This document shows, piece by piece, positions 20,788-28,040 of a stretch of DNA of 35,556 nucleotides; the stretch's first letter is position 1, and the number at the start of each line of letters is the position of its first letter. Source of the DNA: Oscillospiraceae bacterium (GTDB lineage: Bacteria; Bacillota; Clostridia; Oscillospirales; QAMX01); the NCBI GenBank assembly GCA_015068345.1, contig SVKS01000011.1, forward strand, positions 1 to 35,556. Reading direction: 5' to 3'. The notes below the pieces were generated by a model. It did not search any database. It was given only the letters and a program-made list of their open reading frames with translations, and was not told where the DNA came from. The translations under genes and the position numbers were made by a program.

Positions 20788-21906
20788 ATGAAATGTCAGC
20801 GATTGTTCCGTGGGGAGGGAGACGATTGTATTCGTATCCCCACCATTGTAGCAGCTCCCGACGGCACAGTGTACGCGTTTGCCAATGTTCGGGTTTCTAC
20901 ATCCCGGGATAATGCCGCCGAAACGCACCTGATGGTAGCGGTCAAGCGTCCCGGATGCGATTGGGAGGAAGCAAAGACAGTAGCCAGCCGGAAAGACTGG
21001 TCTTACATGATCGGCAGTGCCGTGTGCGACAGTGTCACCGGTAAGGTGATGTGCTTTTTCAAAAAGATCGCTGTGGTACTCCACGAGTTCAAAAAGGAAA
21101 TGGGACCCGAAGAGCGTAACCGCCTGGCCGCCATCAAGGAAGAGCGGGATGGGGACAAAGAAGGGGATTACGTGCTGGAAACCACCGACGGAATCACCTT
21201 CACCCAGAGAAAAATCGAAATCAAGCCCATGGCCGGAGGTGCTTCCGGATTCCTTTTGGGGAAAGGGGGATCTCCCCATGGCAGCGGCAGTGGTGTCACG
21301 CTGCAGTATGGTCCTCATAAGGGCCGCATTGTGGTGCCGGCCCGGGTTTCCCTGAAGGAATGTGTTACCTGGGAGGATCTGAAAACCGGCTCATCCAATA
21401 CCGTGATCTACAGCGACGACCGGGGAGAAAGCTTTGTTACCGGCGGCATTGTAGAACCCGGTACTGGGGAAGGTACCCTGGCGGAGCGAAGTGATGGCAG
21501 TATCTATTACAATTCCCGAGCTTATTTTAACGACGGTCTGCGCCGGGGGGCGGTCAGCTACGATGGGGGCGAAAGCTTCGTGGAGCAGAGCATTCATCAG
21601 GATTTGATTGAGCCCTGCTGCAACGCGGCGGTTTTGCGGGTGGAATGGCAAGGGAAGACCATCTTCTTCTTCTCCAACCCCCGGAGCACCACCGACCGGG
21701 TGGATATGTCGGTGTACTATAGCCTGGACGAAGGAGCCACCTGGACCTACGGGGTCACCATCGACCACCGGAAGGCCGCTTACTCGAGCATGTGTTATGA
21801 CGCAAAAAGTGAGAAAGTGTTCCTTTTATTTGAATGCGGTACCGAAACCAGCGTGGATCAGATCGACGTTGTGGAATTTACCCCGGATGAAATCCTGGGG
21901 CAGTAA
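20788..21906 (+). CDS. Intracellular sialidase-like (GH33/BNR) protein
   Basis: This 372-residue six-bladed beta-propeller resembles exo-sialidases, which release terminal sialic acid. The N-terminal RIP motif is Arg16-Pro18. Three Asp boxes are seen near 209 (SDDRGESF), 257 (SYDGGESF) and 312 (SLDEGATW). Other sialidase landmarks are LAERSDGSIYYNSR (candidate nucleophile-activating Glu), FSNPRS (triad Arg) and AYSSMCYD (candidate Tyr). There is no signal peptide, so it would act on an imported oligosaccharide or a different uronate-like substrate. The start at 20788 follows GTGAGG and a strong promoter. It is first in a four-gene operon with SDR, MDR and MBL-fold proteins. Sialic acid specificity is not proven, and no nan genes are visible. 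Confidence 0.8.
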   Translation: MKCQRLFRGEGDDCIRIPTIVAAPDGTVYAFANVRVSTSRDNAAETHLMVAVKRPGCDWEEAKTVASRKDWSYMIGSAVCDSVTGKVMCFFKKIAVVLHEFKKEMGPEERNRLAAIKEERDGDKEGDYVLETTDGITFTQRKIEIKPMAGGASGFLLGKGGSPHGSGSGVTLQYGPHKGRIVVPARVSLKECVTWEDLKTGSSNTVIYSDDRGESFVTGGIVEPGTGEGTLAERSDGSIYYNSRAYFNDGLRRGAVSYDGGESFVEQSIHQDLIEPCCNAAVLRVEWQGKTIFFFSNPRSTTDRVDMSVYYSLDEGATWTYGVTIDHRKAAYSSMCYDAKSEKVFLLFECGTETSVDQIDVVEFTPDEILGQ

Positions 21907-21924
21907 ACGAAAGGAAGAAAAGAA

Positions 21925-22698
21925 ATGCAGTTTGCCGGAAAAGCTGCCATCTCCACCGGTGCGGCATCGGGGATGGGCTTGTTATTTGCACAGAATTTTG
22001 CCAAAGAGGGAGGAAACGTCCTGCTTTGCGACGTGAACCTTCCTGTTTTGGAGGAAAAGGTTGCTGAAATCAATTCCTGGGGAGTAGGGCGCGCTGTGGG
22101 AATCTATTGCGACGTGCGGGATTACAACAAGGTTTGCACCGCCCGGGATAAGGCTGTGGCAGAATTTGGCCGTATCGACCTGATGGCTAACTTCGCCGGG
22201 GGTACCGCCGTGCGGATGTGCAAGGTACAAAACGACGGAACCATGGAATTCCCCGACGTACCCATCGACGTGTACGATTGGGGTTTGGATGTGAATTTGC
22301 GGGGTCCCTTCTACTTTGCCCATGCGGTTCTCAAACAGATGCGGGAACAAAAAAGCGGATTGATCATTAACATTGGTTCCATCACCGGCATGGAGGGGGA
22401 TGGCTACGGCATGGATTACCCCACCGCCAAAAGCGGGCTCATGTTCGGTCTCACCAAATCCATCGCCCAGTTTGGGGAAAAGTACGGCATCCGTTGTGTG
22501 TGCGTGTCTCCGGGGCCGGTTTTGACCCGAGCCAATATGGCCAATATGCGCACCATGCTGGGCCGTGCCGCTGACCCCCAGGAGATCATTGACCTGATTC
22601 TCTTCATTGCCTCCGACAAGGGGCAGTTCATCAATGGCGAAAACATCATGATCGACGGCGGCAGAAACGCCCTGCCCCGGGTCCCATACAGTAAATAA
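21925..22698 (+). CDS. Short-chain dehydrogenase/reductase (SDR)
   Basis: This is a 257-residue classical SDR. The cofactor motif TGAASGMG is at residues 11-18. The usual NNAG is NFAG at 89-92. The catalytic residues are Ser152, Tyr165 and Lys169 (YPTAK). The C-terminal ENIMIDGGRNALPRVP is the typical SDR end. The start follows GAAAGGAAG, 18 bp after the sialidase-like gene. It probably oxidises or reduces a product of the operon's hydrolase. The substrate is unknown. Confidence 0.9.
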   Translation: MQFAGKAAISTGAASGMGLLFAQNFAKEGGNVLLCDVNLPVLEEKVAEINSWGVGRAVGIYCDVRDYNKVCTARDKAVAEFGRIDLMANFAGGTAVRMCKVQNDGTMEFPDVPIDVYDWGLDVNLRGPFYFAHAVLKQMREQKSGLIINIGSITGMEGDGYGMDYPTAKSGLMFGLTKSIAQFGEKYGIRCVCVSPGPVLTRANMANMRTMLGRAADPQEIIDLILFIASDKGQFINGENIMIDGGRNALPRVPYSK

Positions 22699-22709
22699 GG
22701 AGAAAGAAT

Positions 22710-23693
22710 ATGAAAGCAATTCTGGTACAAGATGACAGAAGTTTGGTTTGGGCCGACGTACCCGATCCTGTGACCGGGGCCGAGGATTGTCTGGTAAAAA
22801 TTGAAGCCGCTGCCCTGAATCGGGCTGACCTGATGCAGCGGGAAGGGGACTATCCCCCGCCTCCGGGATGCCCCGAGTGGATGGGTCTGGAAATTGCGGG
22901 CACCATTGTGGAAGTAGGCCCCGAAGCAGCCGTTAAGTCGAATTGGAAGGTGGGGGACAAGGTCTGTGCCCTGCTGGGTGGCGGCGGATACGCCGAATAC
23001 GCCAACGTCAAGTACGACATGCTCATGCCGGTTCCCAAAAACTGCACCATGGTGGAAGCCGCCGCCATTCCCGAAGCATTTGCCACCGCCTACCTGAACC
23101 TCTTTATGGAAGGCGGATTGAAGCCGGGCAATACCCTTTTGATGAACGCCGGGGCCAGCGGTCTGGCAAGCGTGGTGATCCCCATGGCAAAGGCCTTTGG
23201 TGCCAGAGTTATCACCACTGTCCTTTCGGACGAAATTGCCGCCTCCATCGCCCACCTGAAGGCCGACGTGGTGGTGAATACCCGGAAGACCGACATTGTG
23301 GAGGTCCTGAAAAAGGAACTTGCCGATGGGCACGGGGTTGACGTGGCCATCGACTGCCTGGGAGGAGACGTCATGGGTAAATGCATCCATTTCCTCACCC
23401 ATGGAGCCCGCTGGATCATGATCGCCGCCCTGGCGGGGGTCAAAACCGAAATCGACCTGAAAAATATCTACGTCCGAAACGTCCGTATCATCGGCTCCAC
23501 CCTGCGCTCCCGTACCCCTGCGGTGAAAGCCCAGATTTTGGCGGAGCTGGTGGAGAAGGTATGGCCCAAGGTGGAATCGGGCGAGGTGAAGCCCACCATC
23601 TACAAGGTCCTGCCCATTACCGAGGCGGAAGCGGCCCACGATATCCTCTACCGGGGAGAAAACGTGGGGAAGGTAGTGCTGACGGTGGGTTAA
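22710..23693 (+). CDS. Zinc-independent medium-chain reductase (quinone oxidoreductase/PIG3 type)
   Basis: This is a 327-residue NADPH-dependent MDR-superfamily enzyme. The N-terminal GroES-like domain contains NRADLMQREGDYPPPPG, a hallmark of PIG3/QOR proteins. The nucleotide-binding site follows with NAGASGLASVVIPMAKAFGA. It lacks the catalytic zinc cysteines of alcohol dehydrogenases. Such enzymes reduce quinones or enones. The start has GGAG nine bases upstream and 11 bp separate it from the SDR gene. In this operon it may reduce an unsaturated intermediate; this is inference. Confidence 0.9.
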   Translation: MKAILVQDDRSLVWADVPDPVTGAEDCLVKIEAAALNRADLMQREGDYPPPPGCPEWMGLEIAGTIVEVGPEAAVKSNWKVGDKVCALLGGGGYAEYANVKYDMLMPVPKNCTMVEAAAIPEAFATAYLNLFMEGGLKPGNTLLMNAGASGLASVVIPMAKAFGARVITTVLSDEIAASIAHLKADVVVNTRKTDIVEVLKKELADGHGVDVAIDCLGGDVMGKCIHFLTHGARWIMIAALAGVKTEIDLKNIYVRNVRIIGSTLRSRTPAVKAQILAELVEKVWPKVESGEVKPTIYKVLPITEAEAAHDILYRGENVGKVVLTVG

Positions 23694-23696
23694 GCC

Positions 23697-24326
23697 ATGG
23701 TACAGGATATCATCCGCATTCGTTACGGGGATACCACCATCCCCGAAAGCTGGGTTTTTGCCGGGGGTGACCCGGAAAAGGCGGTTCCCATCTTCTTTTC
23801 CTGCTTCCTGGTACTCACCGACAGGAAGAAGATTCTGGTGGACGCCGGGTGTGAAACCATGCCGGGCTTTGTTATGGAAAATTTCCGCAAGCCTGTGGAA
23901 GTTTTGGATGAGTTGGGGTACAAGCCGGAGGAGATCACCGACGTGCTCCTGACCCATGCCCACCACGACCATGCCCAGGGGGTGTTCCGATTCCCCGGAG
24001 CCGCCATCCACATCCAAAGGGAAGCCTACCCGGAAGGACGGCAGTTCATTCCGGAGGGGGTCCCGGTGCACCTCTATGGAGCAACCTGCTCCCTGGATGA
24101 GGACGTCACGGCGGTGACCATCGGCGGTCACCACAAGGGCTCCTCAGTGGTGGAGGTCAACTGGCAGGGGCAGAAATACGTCCTCTGCGGGGACGAAGCC
24201 TATTCCACCTATAACCTTCAGGCGAAGGTTCCCACGGGAAGTACGGTATCTCCCGAAAAGAGCCAGGCATTTATCGATCGCTACACAGGTGGGGATTGGA
24301 TCTGCCTCCTGTGTCATCAGGAATAA
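23697..24326 (+). CDS. Metallo-beta-lactamase-fold hydrolase
   Basis: This is a 209-residue MBL-fold protein. The metal motif THAHHDH is at 86-92, with ILVDAGCE before it (LVDxG strand) and the later ligands in GGHHKGSS and LCGDEAYS. Family members include lactonases, glyoxalase II and other hydrolases. It begins three bases after the previous stop, so translation is probably coupled. A lactonase step after sugar oxidation would fit the operon, but sequence does not show the substrate. The frame closes normally and is followed by a terminator. Confidence 0.88.
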   Translation: MVQDIIRIRYGDTTIPESWVFAGGDPEKAVPIFFSCFLVLTDRKKILVDAGCETMPGFVMENFRKPVEVLDELGYKPEEITDVLLTHAHHDHAQGVFRFPGAAIHIQREAYPEGRQFIPEGVPVHLYGATCSLDEDVTAVTIGGHHKGSSVVEVNWQGQKYVLCGDEAYSTYNLQAKVPTGSTVSPEKSQAFIDRYTGGDWICLLCHQE

Positions 24327-24336
24327 AAAGAAGAAA

Positions 24337-24365
24337 GGCAGGAGCGATTGCTCCTGCCTCTTTTT
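24337..24365. terminator. Bidirectional terminator
   Basis: GGCAGGAGC-gatt-GCTCCTGCC is a perfect 9-bp stem followed by TCTTTTT to the right and, on the minus strand, by TTTCTTCTTTTT. It serves both convergent genes. Confidence 0.9.
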
Positions 24366-24379
24366 GTGTTGGGAGTAGT

Positions 24380-26683
24380 TTATGCCTTTGCTTTTTCCAG
24401 GTCTCTCTTGCGGATTTCCACACGTCTGACCTTGCCGCTGATGGTTTTGGGAAGCTCGTCCACAAATTCCACGATACGGGGATACTTGTAGGGGGCGGTG
24501 TGGGTCTTGACGTAATCCTGGATCTCCTTCTTGAGCTCCGGGGTACCGGTGGTACCACGGGTCAAGACGATGGTAGCCTTTACGATCTGACCGCGAACCT
24601 CGTCGGGAACCGGGGTGATGGCGCATTCCAGCACGTAGGGGAGTTCCATGATAACACTTTCGATCTCGAAAGGCCCGATGCGGTAGCCGGAGGACTTGAT
24701 CACGTCGTCGATACGGCCCACATACCACAGGTAGCCGTCTTCGTCCATGGTGGCCTGATCGCCGGTGTGGTAGAAACCATCGTGCCAGACCTCCTGGGTC
24801 TTTTCCTCATCCAGGTAGTAACCGATGAACAATCCGCAGGGGACACCATCCTTGGTGCGGATGCAGATTTCGCCGGTTTCGCCGGGCTGACATTCCCTGC
24901 CGTCCGGATCCAGAACAACCACGTCGTAGAGGGGGCTGGGACGACCCATGGAGCCGATCTTCGGGGTGGAGCCCACAAAGTTGGCGATGGAGAGGGTGGT
25001 TTCGGTCTGGCCGAAGCCTTCCATGATGGTCAGGCCGGTTGCTTTCTTGAACTGATTGAATACTTCGGGGTTGAGGGCTTCGCCGGCGGTGGTGGCGTAT
25101 TTGATGGAGGAAAGGTCATACTTGGACAGGTCTTCCTTGATGAAGAAGCGATACATGGTGGGAGGAGCGCAGAAGGTGGTGATGCCGTACTTCTGGAACA
25201 TGGGAAGGATATCTTCCGAATGGAAGCGGTCGAAGTCGTAGGTAAAGGTGGCCGCTTCGCAAAGCCACTGGCCGTAGAACTTGCCCCAAAGAGCCTTGCC
25301 CCAACCGGTGTCGGAGATGGTGAAGTGGAGCCCTTCGGGATCCACATTGTGCCAGAACTTGGCGGTGGGATAATGTCCCAGGGCATACTTGCAGGAATGG
25401 GTGGCGATGCGGGGGTAGCCGGTGGTGCCGGAGGTGAAGAGCATCAGCATGGGATCGTCGCCGCAGGGAGAGTTTTCGGTGCGGTAGTAATGGGTGCTGA
25501 AGCGTTCCATTTCCACGTTGAAGTCATTCCAGCCTTCTTTTTTGCCGCCTACAAGGACCTTAACCATGCCGGGGAATTCGGCGGCAGCCTTTTCGGCCTC
25601 GGTGGATACGTCACCGTCGGCGGTGCAGACGATGGCTTTGACCTTGGCGGCTCTATAGCGGTAGGTGAAGTCGTGCTCCACCAGCTGGTTGGTGGCGGGG
25701 ATGGCGATGGCGCCGATCTTGTGGAGAGCCAGCATGCAGAACCAGAATTGGTAGTGCCGCTTCAAAACCAGCATGACGGTATCGCCCTTCTGGATGCCCA
25801 ACGATTCGAAGTAATTGGCGGTTTTGGCGGAATATTTCTTCATGTCGCTGAAGGTGAAACGGCGGTCGGTCTTGTCGTTTGCCACCCACATCATGGCCAG
25901 CTTATCGGGATTCTTTTGGGCGATAGCATCCACGCAGTCGAAGGCAAAGTTGAACTTGTCGGCATTTTTGAAGGAAATGCCGTTGAACACTCCCTTTTCA
26001 TCCAGCGTGCAGTTGATGAAGTTATCTGCAACTGTCTGGTCGTGCACTTCGGTAACCGTGGCGGCTTTCGCGGCGATAATGGGCGCTTCGGGATAGTCTT
26101 CGTTGATCTGACCTTCCTGGGGATTCAGGACAATGGCGTGGAACTCACAGCCGCCCGGGCTGACGGCGATCATGCCGTGGGGAATCTGGCTGTTGTAGAA
26201 GATGGAATCCCCTTCGTTGAGCACGTCCACGTGGGTACCCACCTGGACCTTCAGGGAGCCCTTGACGATCACGTCAAATTCCTGACCGGTGTGGGAACTC
26301 AGGGAAATGGGAGCATCCTGCTCTTCCGGCAGATAGGGGAATTTAACAAGGAAGGGTTCAGCAAGCTTATCCTTGAAGTTTGGAGCAAGGTTATTGTATA
26401 CGAAGCCCTTCTTTTTCAAAATCTTCATACCGCCGCCCTTGCGGGTGATGGTGAAGGAGGTCAGGATGGAACTGCGGCCTTCCAAAAGGTCTACCACTTC
26501 CACGTCACAAGCCTTGGCACACTTGTAAATAAAGGTAAAGCTAAAATCGGTTTCGCCCTGTTCCAAAACCTTGTATTCCTCCACCGAAACACCGGTGAGC
26601 TTTGCCAGTTCTTCCGGGGTGTAGCCCTTTGCTTCCCGCAGGTCTTTGATTCTGCCGGCTACTTCCTTCAAGCTGTAATCCAT
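24380..26683 (-). CDS. XRE-HTH / cupin / acyl-CoA synthetase fusion
   Basis: This is a 767-residue three-part protein. Residues 8-69 form an XRE/Cro-type helix-turn-helix (YTPEELAKLTGVSVEEY). Residues about 105-190 form a cupin barrel (HTGQEFDVIVKGSLKV, IFYNSQIPHGMIAV), the layout of XRE-cupin sensors. From about 235 on is an AMP-forming acyl-CoA synthetase: TSGTTGYPR at 417-425, YGQTET-type motif as GFGQTET, YHTGDQA, GRIDDVIKSSGYRIGP and the catalytic Lys in KTISGKVRR. Motifs such as SDTGWGKALWGKFYG resemble medium-chain/aryl-acid ligases. The start follows CAGGAG. Expression passes through a T-box leader. It probably forms an acyl-CoA from an organic acid; whether the HTH binds DNA is unknown. 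Confidence 0.9.
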   Translation of the reverse strand: MDYSLKEVAGRIKDLREAKGYTPEELAKLTGVSVEEYKVLEQGETDFSFTFIYKCAKACDVEVVDLLEGRSSILTSFTITRKGGGMKILKKKGFVYNNLAPNFKDKLAEPFLVKFPYLPEEQDAPISLSSHTGQEFDVIVKGSLKVQVGTHVDVLNEGDSIFYNSQIPHGMIAVSPGGCEFHAIVLNPQEGQINEDYPEAPIIAAKAATVTEVHDQTVADNFINCTLDEKGVFNGISFKNADKFNFAFDCVDAIAQKNPDKLAMMWVANDKTDRRFTFSDMKKYSAKTANYFESLGIQKGDTVMLVLKRHYQFWFCMLALHKIGAIAIPATNQLVEHDFTYRYRAAKVKAIVCTADGDVSTEAEKAAAEFPGMVKVLVGGKKEGWNDFNVEMERFSTHYYRTENSPCGDDPMLMLFTSGTTGYPRIATHSCKYALGHYPTAKFWHNVDPEGLHFTISDTGWGKALWGKFYGQWLCEAATFTYDFDRFHSEDILPMFQKYGITTFCAPPTMYRFFIKEDLSKYDLSSIKYATTAGEALNPEVFNQFKKATGLTIMEGFGQTETTLSIANFVGSTPKIGSMGRPSPLYDVVVLDPDGRECQPGETGEICIRTKDGVPCGLFIGYYLDEEKTQEVWHDGFYHTGDQATMDEDGYLWYVGRIDDVIKSSGYRIGPFEIESVIMELPYVLECAITPVPDEVRGQIVKATIVLTRGTTGTPELKKEIQDYVKTHTAPYKYPRIVEFVDELPKTISGKVRRVEIRKRDLEKAKA

Positions 26684-26729
26684 TGTGTTTTCTCCTGTCT
26701 TTCCGTTTTTTACGGATTCGAATAAAACA

Positions 26730-27008
26730 AAAACCCGTCTCAAAGAGAACTTTGAGACGAGTTGATCAACCCGCGGTACCACTCAAATTGCGGAAATTTC
26801 TTCCGCCACTTACCAGGCTCTAACAAGCCTTTTGCCTTTACGCAGCAATACGGAAGGAGCCTACTTGACAATACCGTTCGGTCCTCCGACTCGGAAGTGA
26901 TAGGTCATTTGGAATGTTCCACCGTTGGCTCGCAGCTCCCGCCAACTCTCTGAAGATTTCCCACTCCGACCGTCTTCGTCACAGTCGTTGTTTGTGATAT
27001 TCAAATCT
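26730..27008 (-). ncRNA. T-box leader (tRNA-sensing riboswitch)
   Basis: On the minus strand, about 280 nt of leader contains the T-box core TGAGTGGTACCGCGGG (26770-26785). The opening GACGAAGACGG, the AGAGAG segment and a GTTGGC/GCCAAC hairpin match the usual Stem I. The T-box UGGU would pair with the acceptor end of a tRNA with discriminator A. The specifier loop lies in GAGTCGGAG, between TTCC and GACCG. GUC (valine) is the candidate that ends in C and fits discriminator A, while UUC (phenylalanine) just upstream is an alternative. The codon call is tentative. Uncharged tRNA would permit readthrough into the XRE-cupin-acyl-CoA synthetase gene. Confidence 0.9.
26736..26759 (-). terminator. 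T-box intrinsic terminator
   Basis: CGTCTCAAAG (26736-26745) pairs perfectly with CTTTGAGACG (26750-26759). On the minus strand it is followed by GGTTTTTG. It is the alternative structure to the antiterminator formed by the T-box sequence. Confidence 0.9.
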
Positions 27009-27015
27009 TGCGCAT

Positions 27016-27044
27016 ATTATACGCCCATGATTTTCATTTGTCAA
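27016..27044 (-). promoter_or_regulatory. Promoter of the T-box transcript
   Basis: The minus strand has TTGACA (27039-27044) and TATAAT (27016-27021), both consensus, with 17 bp between. Confidence 0.9.
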
Positions 27045-27075
27045 GAGGTCTTTTTCGACTTTTTCAAAAAAATTC

Positions 27076-27104
27076 TTGACAACTATATCGTGGTGCGATA
27101 TAAT
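27076..27104 (+). promoter_or_regulatory. Promoter of the PadR-DUF2812 operon
   Basis: TTGACA (27076-27081) and TATAAT (27099-27104) are consensus boxes 17 bp apart, divergent from the T-box promoter. Confidence 0.9.
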
Positions 27105-27132
27105 CTTATTGCGATATATCGGAAGACGATAT
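27085..27132. promoter_or_regulatory. Twin PadR operators ATATCG-N5-CGATAT
   Basis: The inverted repeat ATATCG-N5-CGATAT occurs at 27085-27101 and again at 27116-27132. Their centres are 31 bp apart, about three helical turns. The first covers the spacer and -10 of the promoter, the second lies after +1. This arrangement fits autorepression by the PadR protein encoded next. Confidence 0.75.
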
Positions 27133-27148
27133 AATAGGAGGGATCCAT

Positions 27149-27463
27149 ATGAATGAGATCACAGCCTTGACCGAATCCACCTACTATATTTTATTGGCAC
27201 TCCATACTCCCCGGCATGGCTACGGCATCATGCAGGAGGTGGAGCACCTTTCCGCCGGGCGGGTCCGGCTTGCGGCGGGAACCCTGTACGGGGCTTTGAC
27301 CTCCCTTTGCGACAAGGGATGGATCGTCCCCCTGCCCTCGGTGGAGGATAGTCGGAGGAAAGAATACAGATTAACCGAAATCGGTCTTTCGGTACTTCAA
27401 AACGAGCTTTCCCGCCTGCGTCAGCTGGTGGAAAACGGCATAAGCATTCTTGGGGAGGAATAA
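27149..27463 (+). CDS. PadR-family transcriptional regulator
   Basis: This 104-residue winged-helix repressor belongs to the short PadR subfamily. TESTYYILLALHTPRHGYGIMQEVEHLSAGRVRLAAGTLY is the typical PadR N-terminus, with the wing in VEDSRRKEYRLTEIG. PadR proteins usually repress a nearby membrane or efflux gene and respond to small hydrophobic compounds or stress. The start follows TAGGAGGG. It is cotranscribed with a DUF2812 gene two bases downstream, a common pairing. Twin inverted repeats in its promoter suggest autoregulation. Confidence 0.93.
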   Translation: MNEITALTESTYYILLALHTPRHGYGIMQEVEHLSAGRVRLAAGTLYGALTSLCDKGWIVPLPSVEDSRRKEYRLTEIGLSVLQNELSRLRQLVENGISILGEE

Positions 27464-27465
27464 GA

Positions 27466-27975
27466 ATGGAAAGAAAAACGATTCGCAAATGGTTCTGGGT
27501 ATGGGAATTTGAAAAGGAAGAGGCCTGGCTCAACGCCATGGCCCAATCCGGCTGGGTTTTGGATGGGGTCGGATTCTGCAAATATCACTTTGTCCCCTGC
27601 GAACCCGGGGAGTATACCGTTCGTCTGGAAATGCGGGACCATGACGAGGGCTACCTGGCTTTCATGCGGGAAACCGGGGCGGAATACGTGGGACGTATGG
27701 CAAAATGGATTTATTTCCGCAAAAAGGCGGCGGAAGGCCCCTTTGATATCTTCAGCGATATCGATTCCCGGATTACCCATCTGAATCAAATCGGTAAAAT
27801 GCTCACGGCGGCAGGGGTAGCAAACCTGGCGATCGGAGTTGGAAATTCCCTGAATCCCTCTGTGGCAGGTCTGGGTTCCATTAACCTTTTGCTCGGCACC
27901 CTCCTGATGTACGCGCTGGGACGCATCCACGGCAAAAAGGAAAAACTGGAACGGGATCGGGTGCTGATGGAATAA
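27466..27975 (+). CDS. DUF2812 membrane protein
   Basis: This is a 169-residue protein with a soluble N-terminal DUF2812 domain (KWFWVWEFEKEEAWLNAMAQ, GYLAFMRETGAEYVGRM) and two hydrophobic segments near residues 110-125 and 135-150. DUF2812 proteins typically accompany a PadR regulator in Firmicutes, and their function is unknown. The start is preceded by GGGGAGGAAT, two bases after the PadR stop. It may act as a membrane partner or target of the regulator; that is inference. Confidence 0.88.
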   Translation: MERKTIRKWFWVWEFEKEEAWLNAMAQSGWVLDGVGFCKYHFVPCEPGEYTVRLEMRDHDEGYLAFMRETGAEYVGRMAKWIYFRKKAAEGPFDIFSDIDSRITHLNQIGKMLTAAGVANLAIGVGNSLNPSVAGLGSINLLLGTLLMYALGRIHGKKEKLERDRVLME

Positions 27976-27990
27976 ATCCGTGAAAACGAT

Positions 27991-28040
27991 AACCCCCGCC
28001 AAAGGAGGTTCATGAAACATCCTTTGGCAGGGGTTGTTTT
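27991..28040. terminator. Terminator between convergent genes
   Basis: AACCCC-GCCAAAGGA (27991-28006) pairs with TCCTTTGGC-GGGGTT (28020-28035), with one mismatch, around a 13-base loop. A GTTTTTT tract follows. Confidence 0.88.

Noticed and set aside
22416-24134. A long minus-strand frame opposite the SDR/MDR/MBL genes
   Set aside because: It lacks domains and a ribosome site, and it spans three clearly coding genes on the other strand.
24296-26725. A very long open frame (about 800 codons) on the plus strand opposite the acyl-CoA synthetase
   Set aside because: It is the mirror of a codon-biased gene: the protein is Gly/His/Val-rich low-complexity text with no domain, and the opposite strand has clear motifs, a ribosome site and a T-box.
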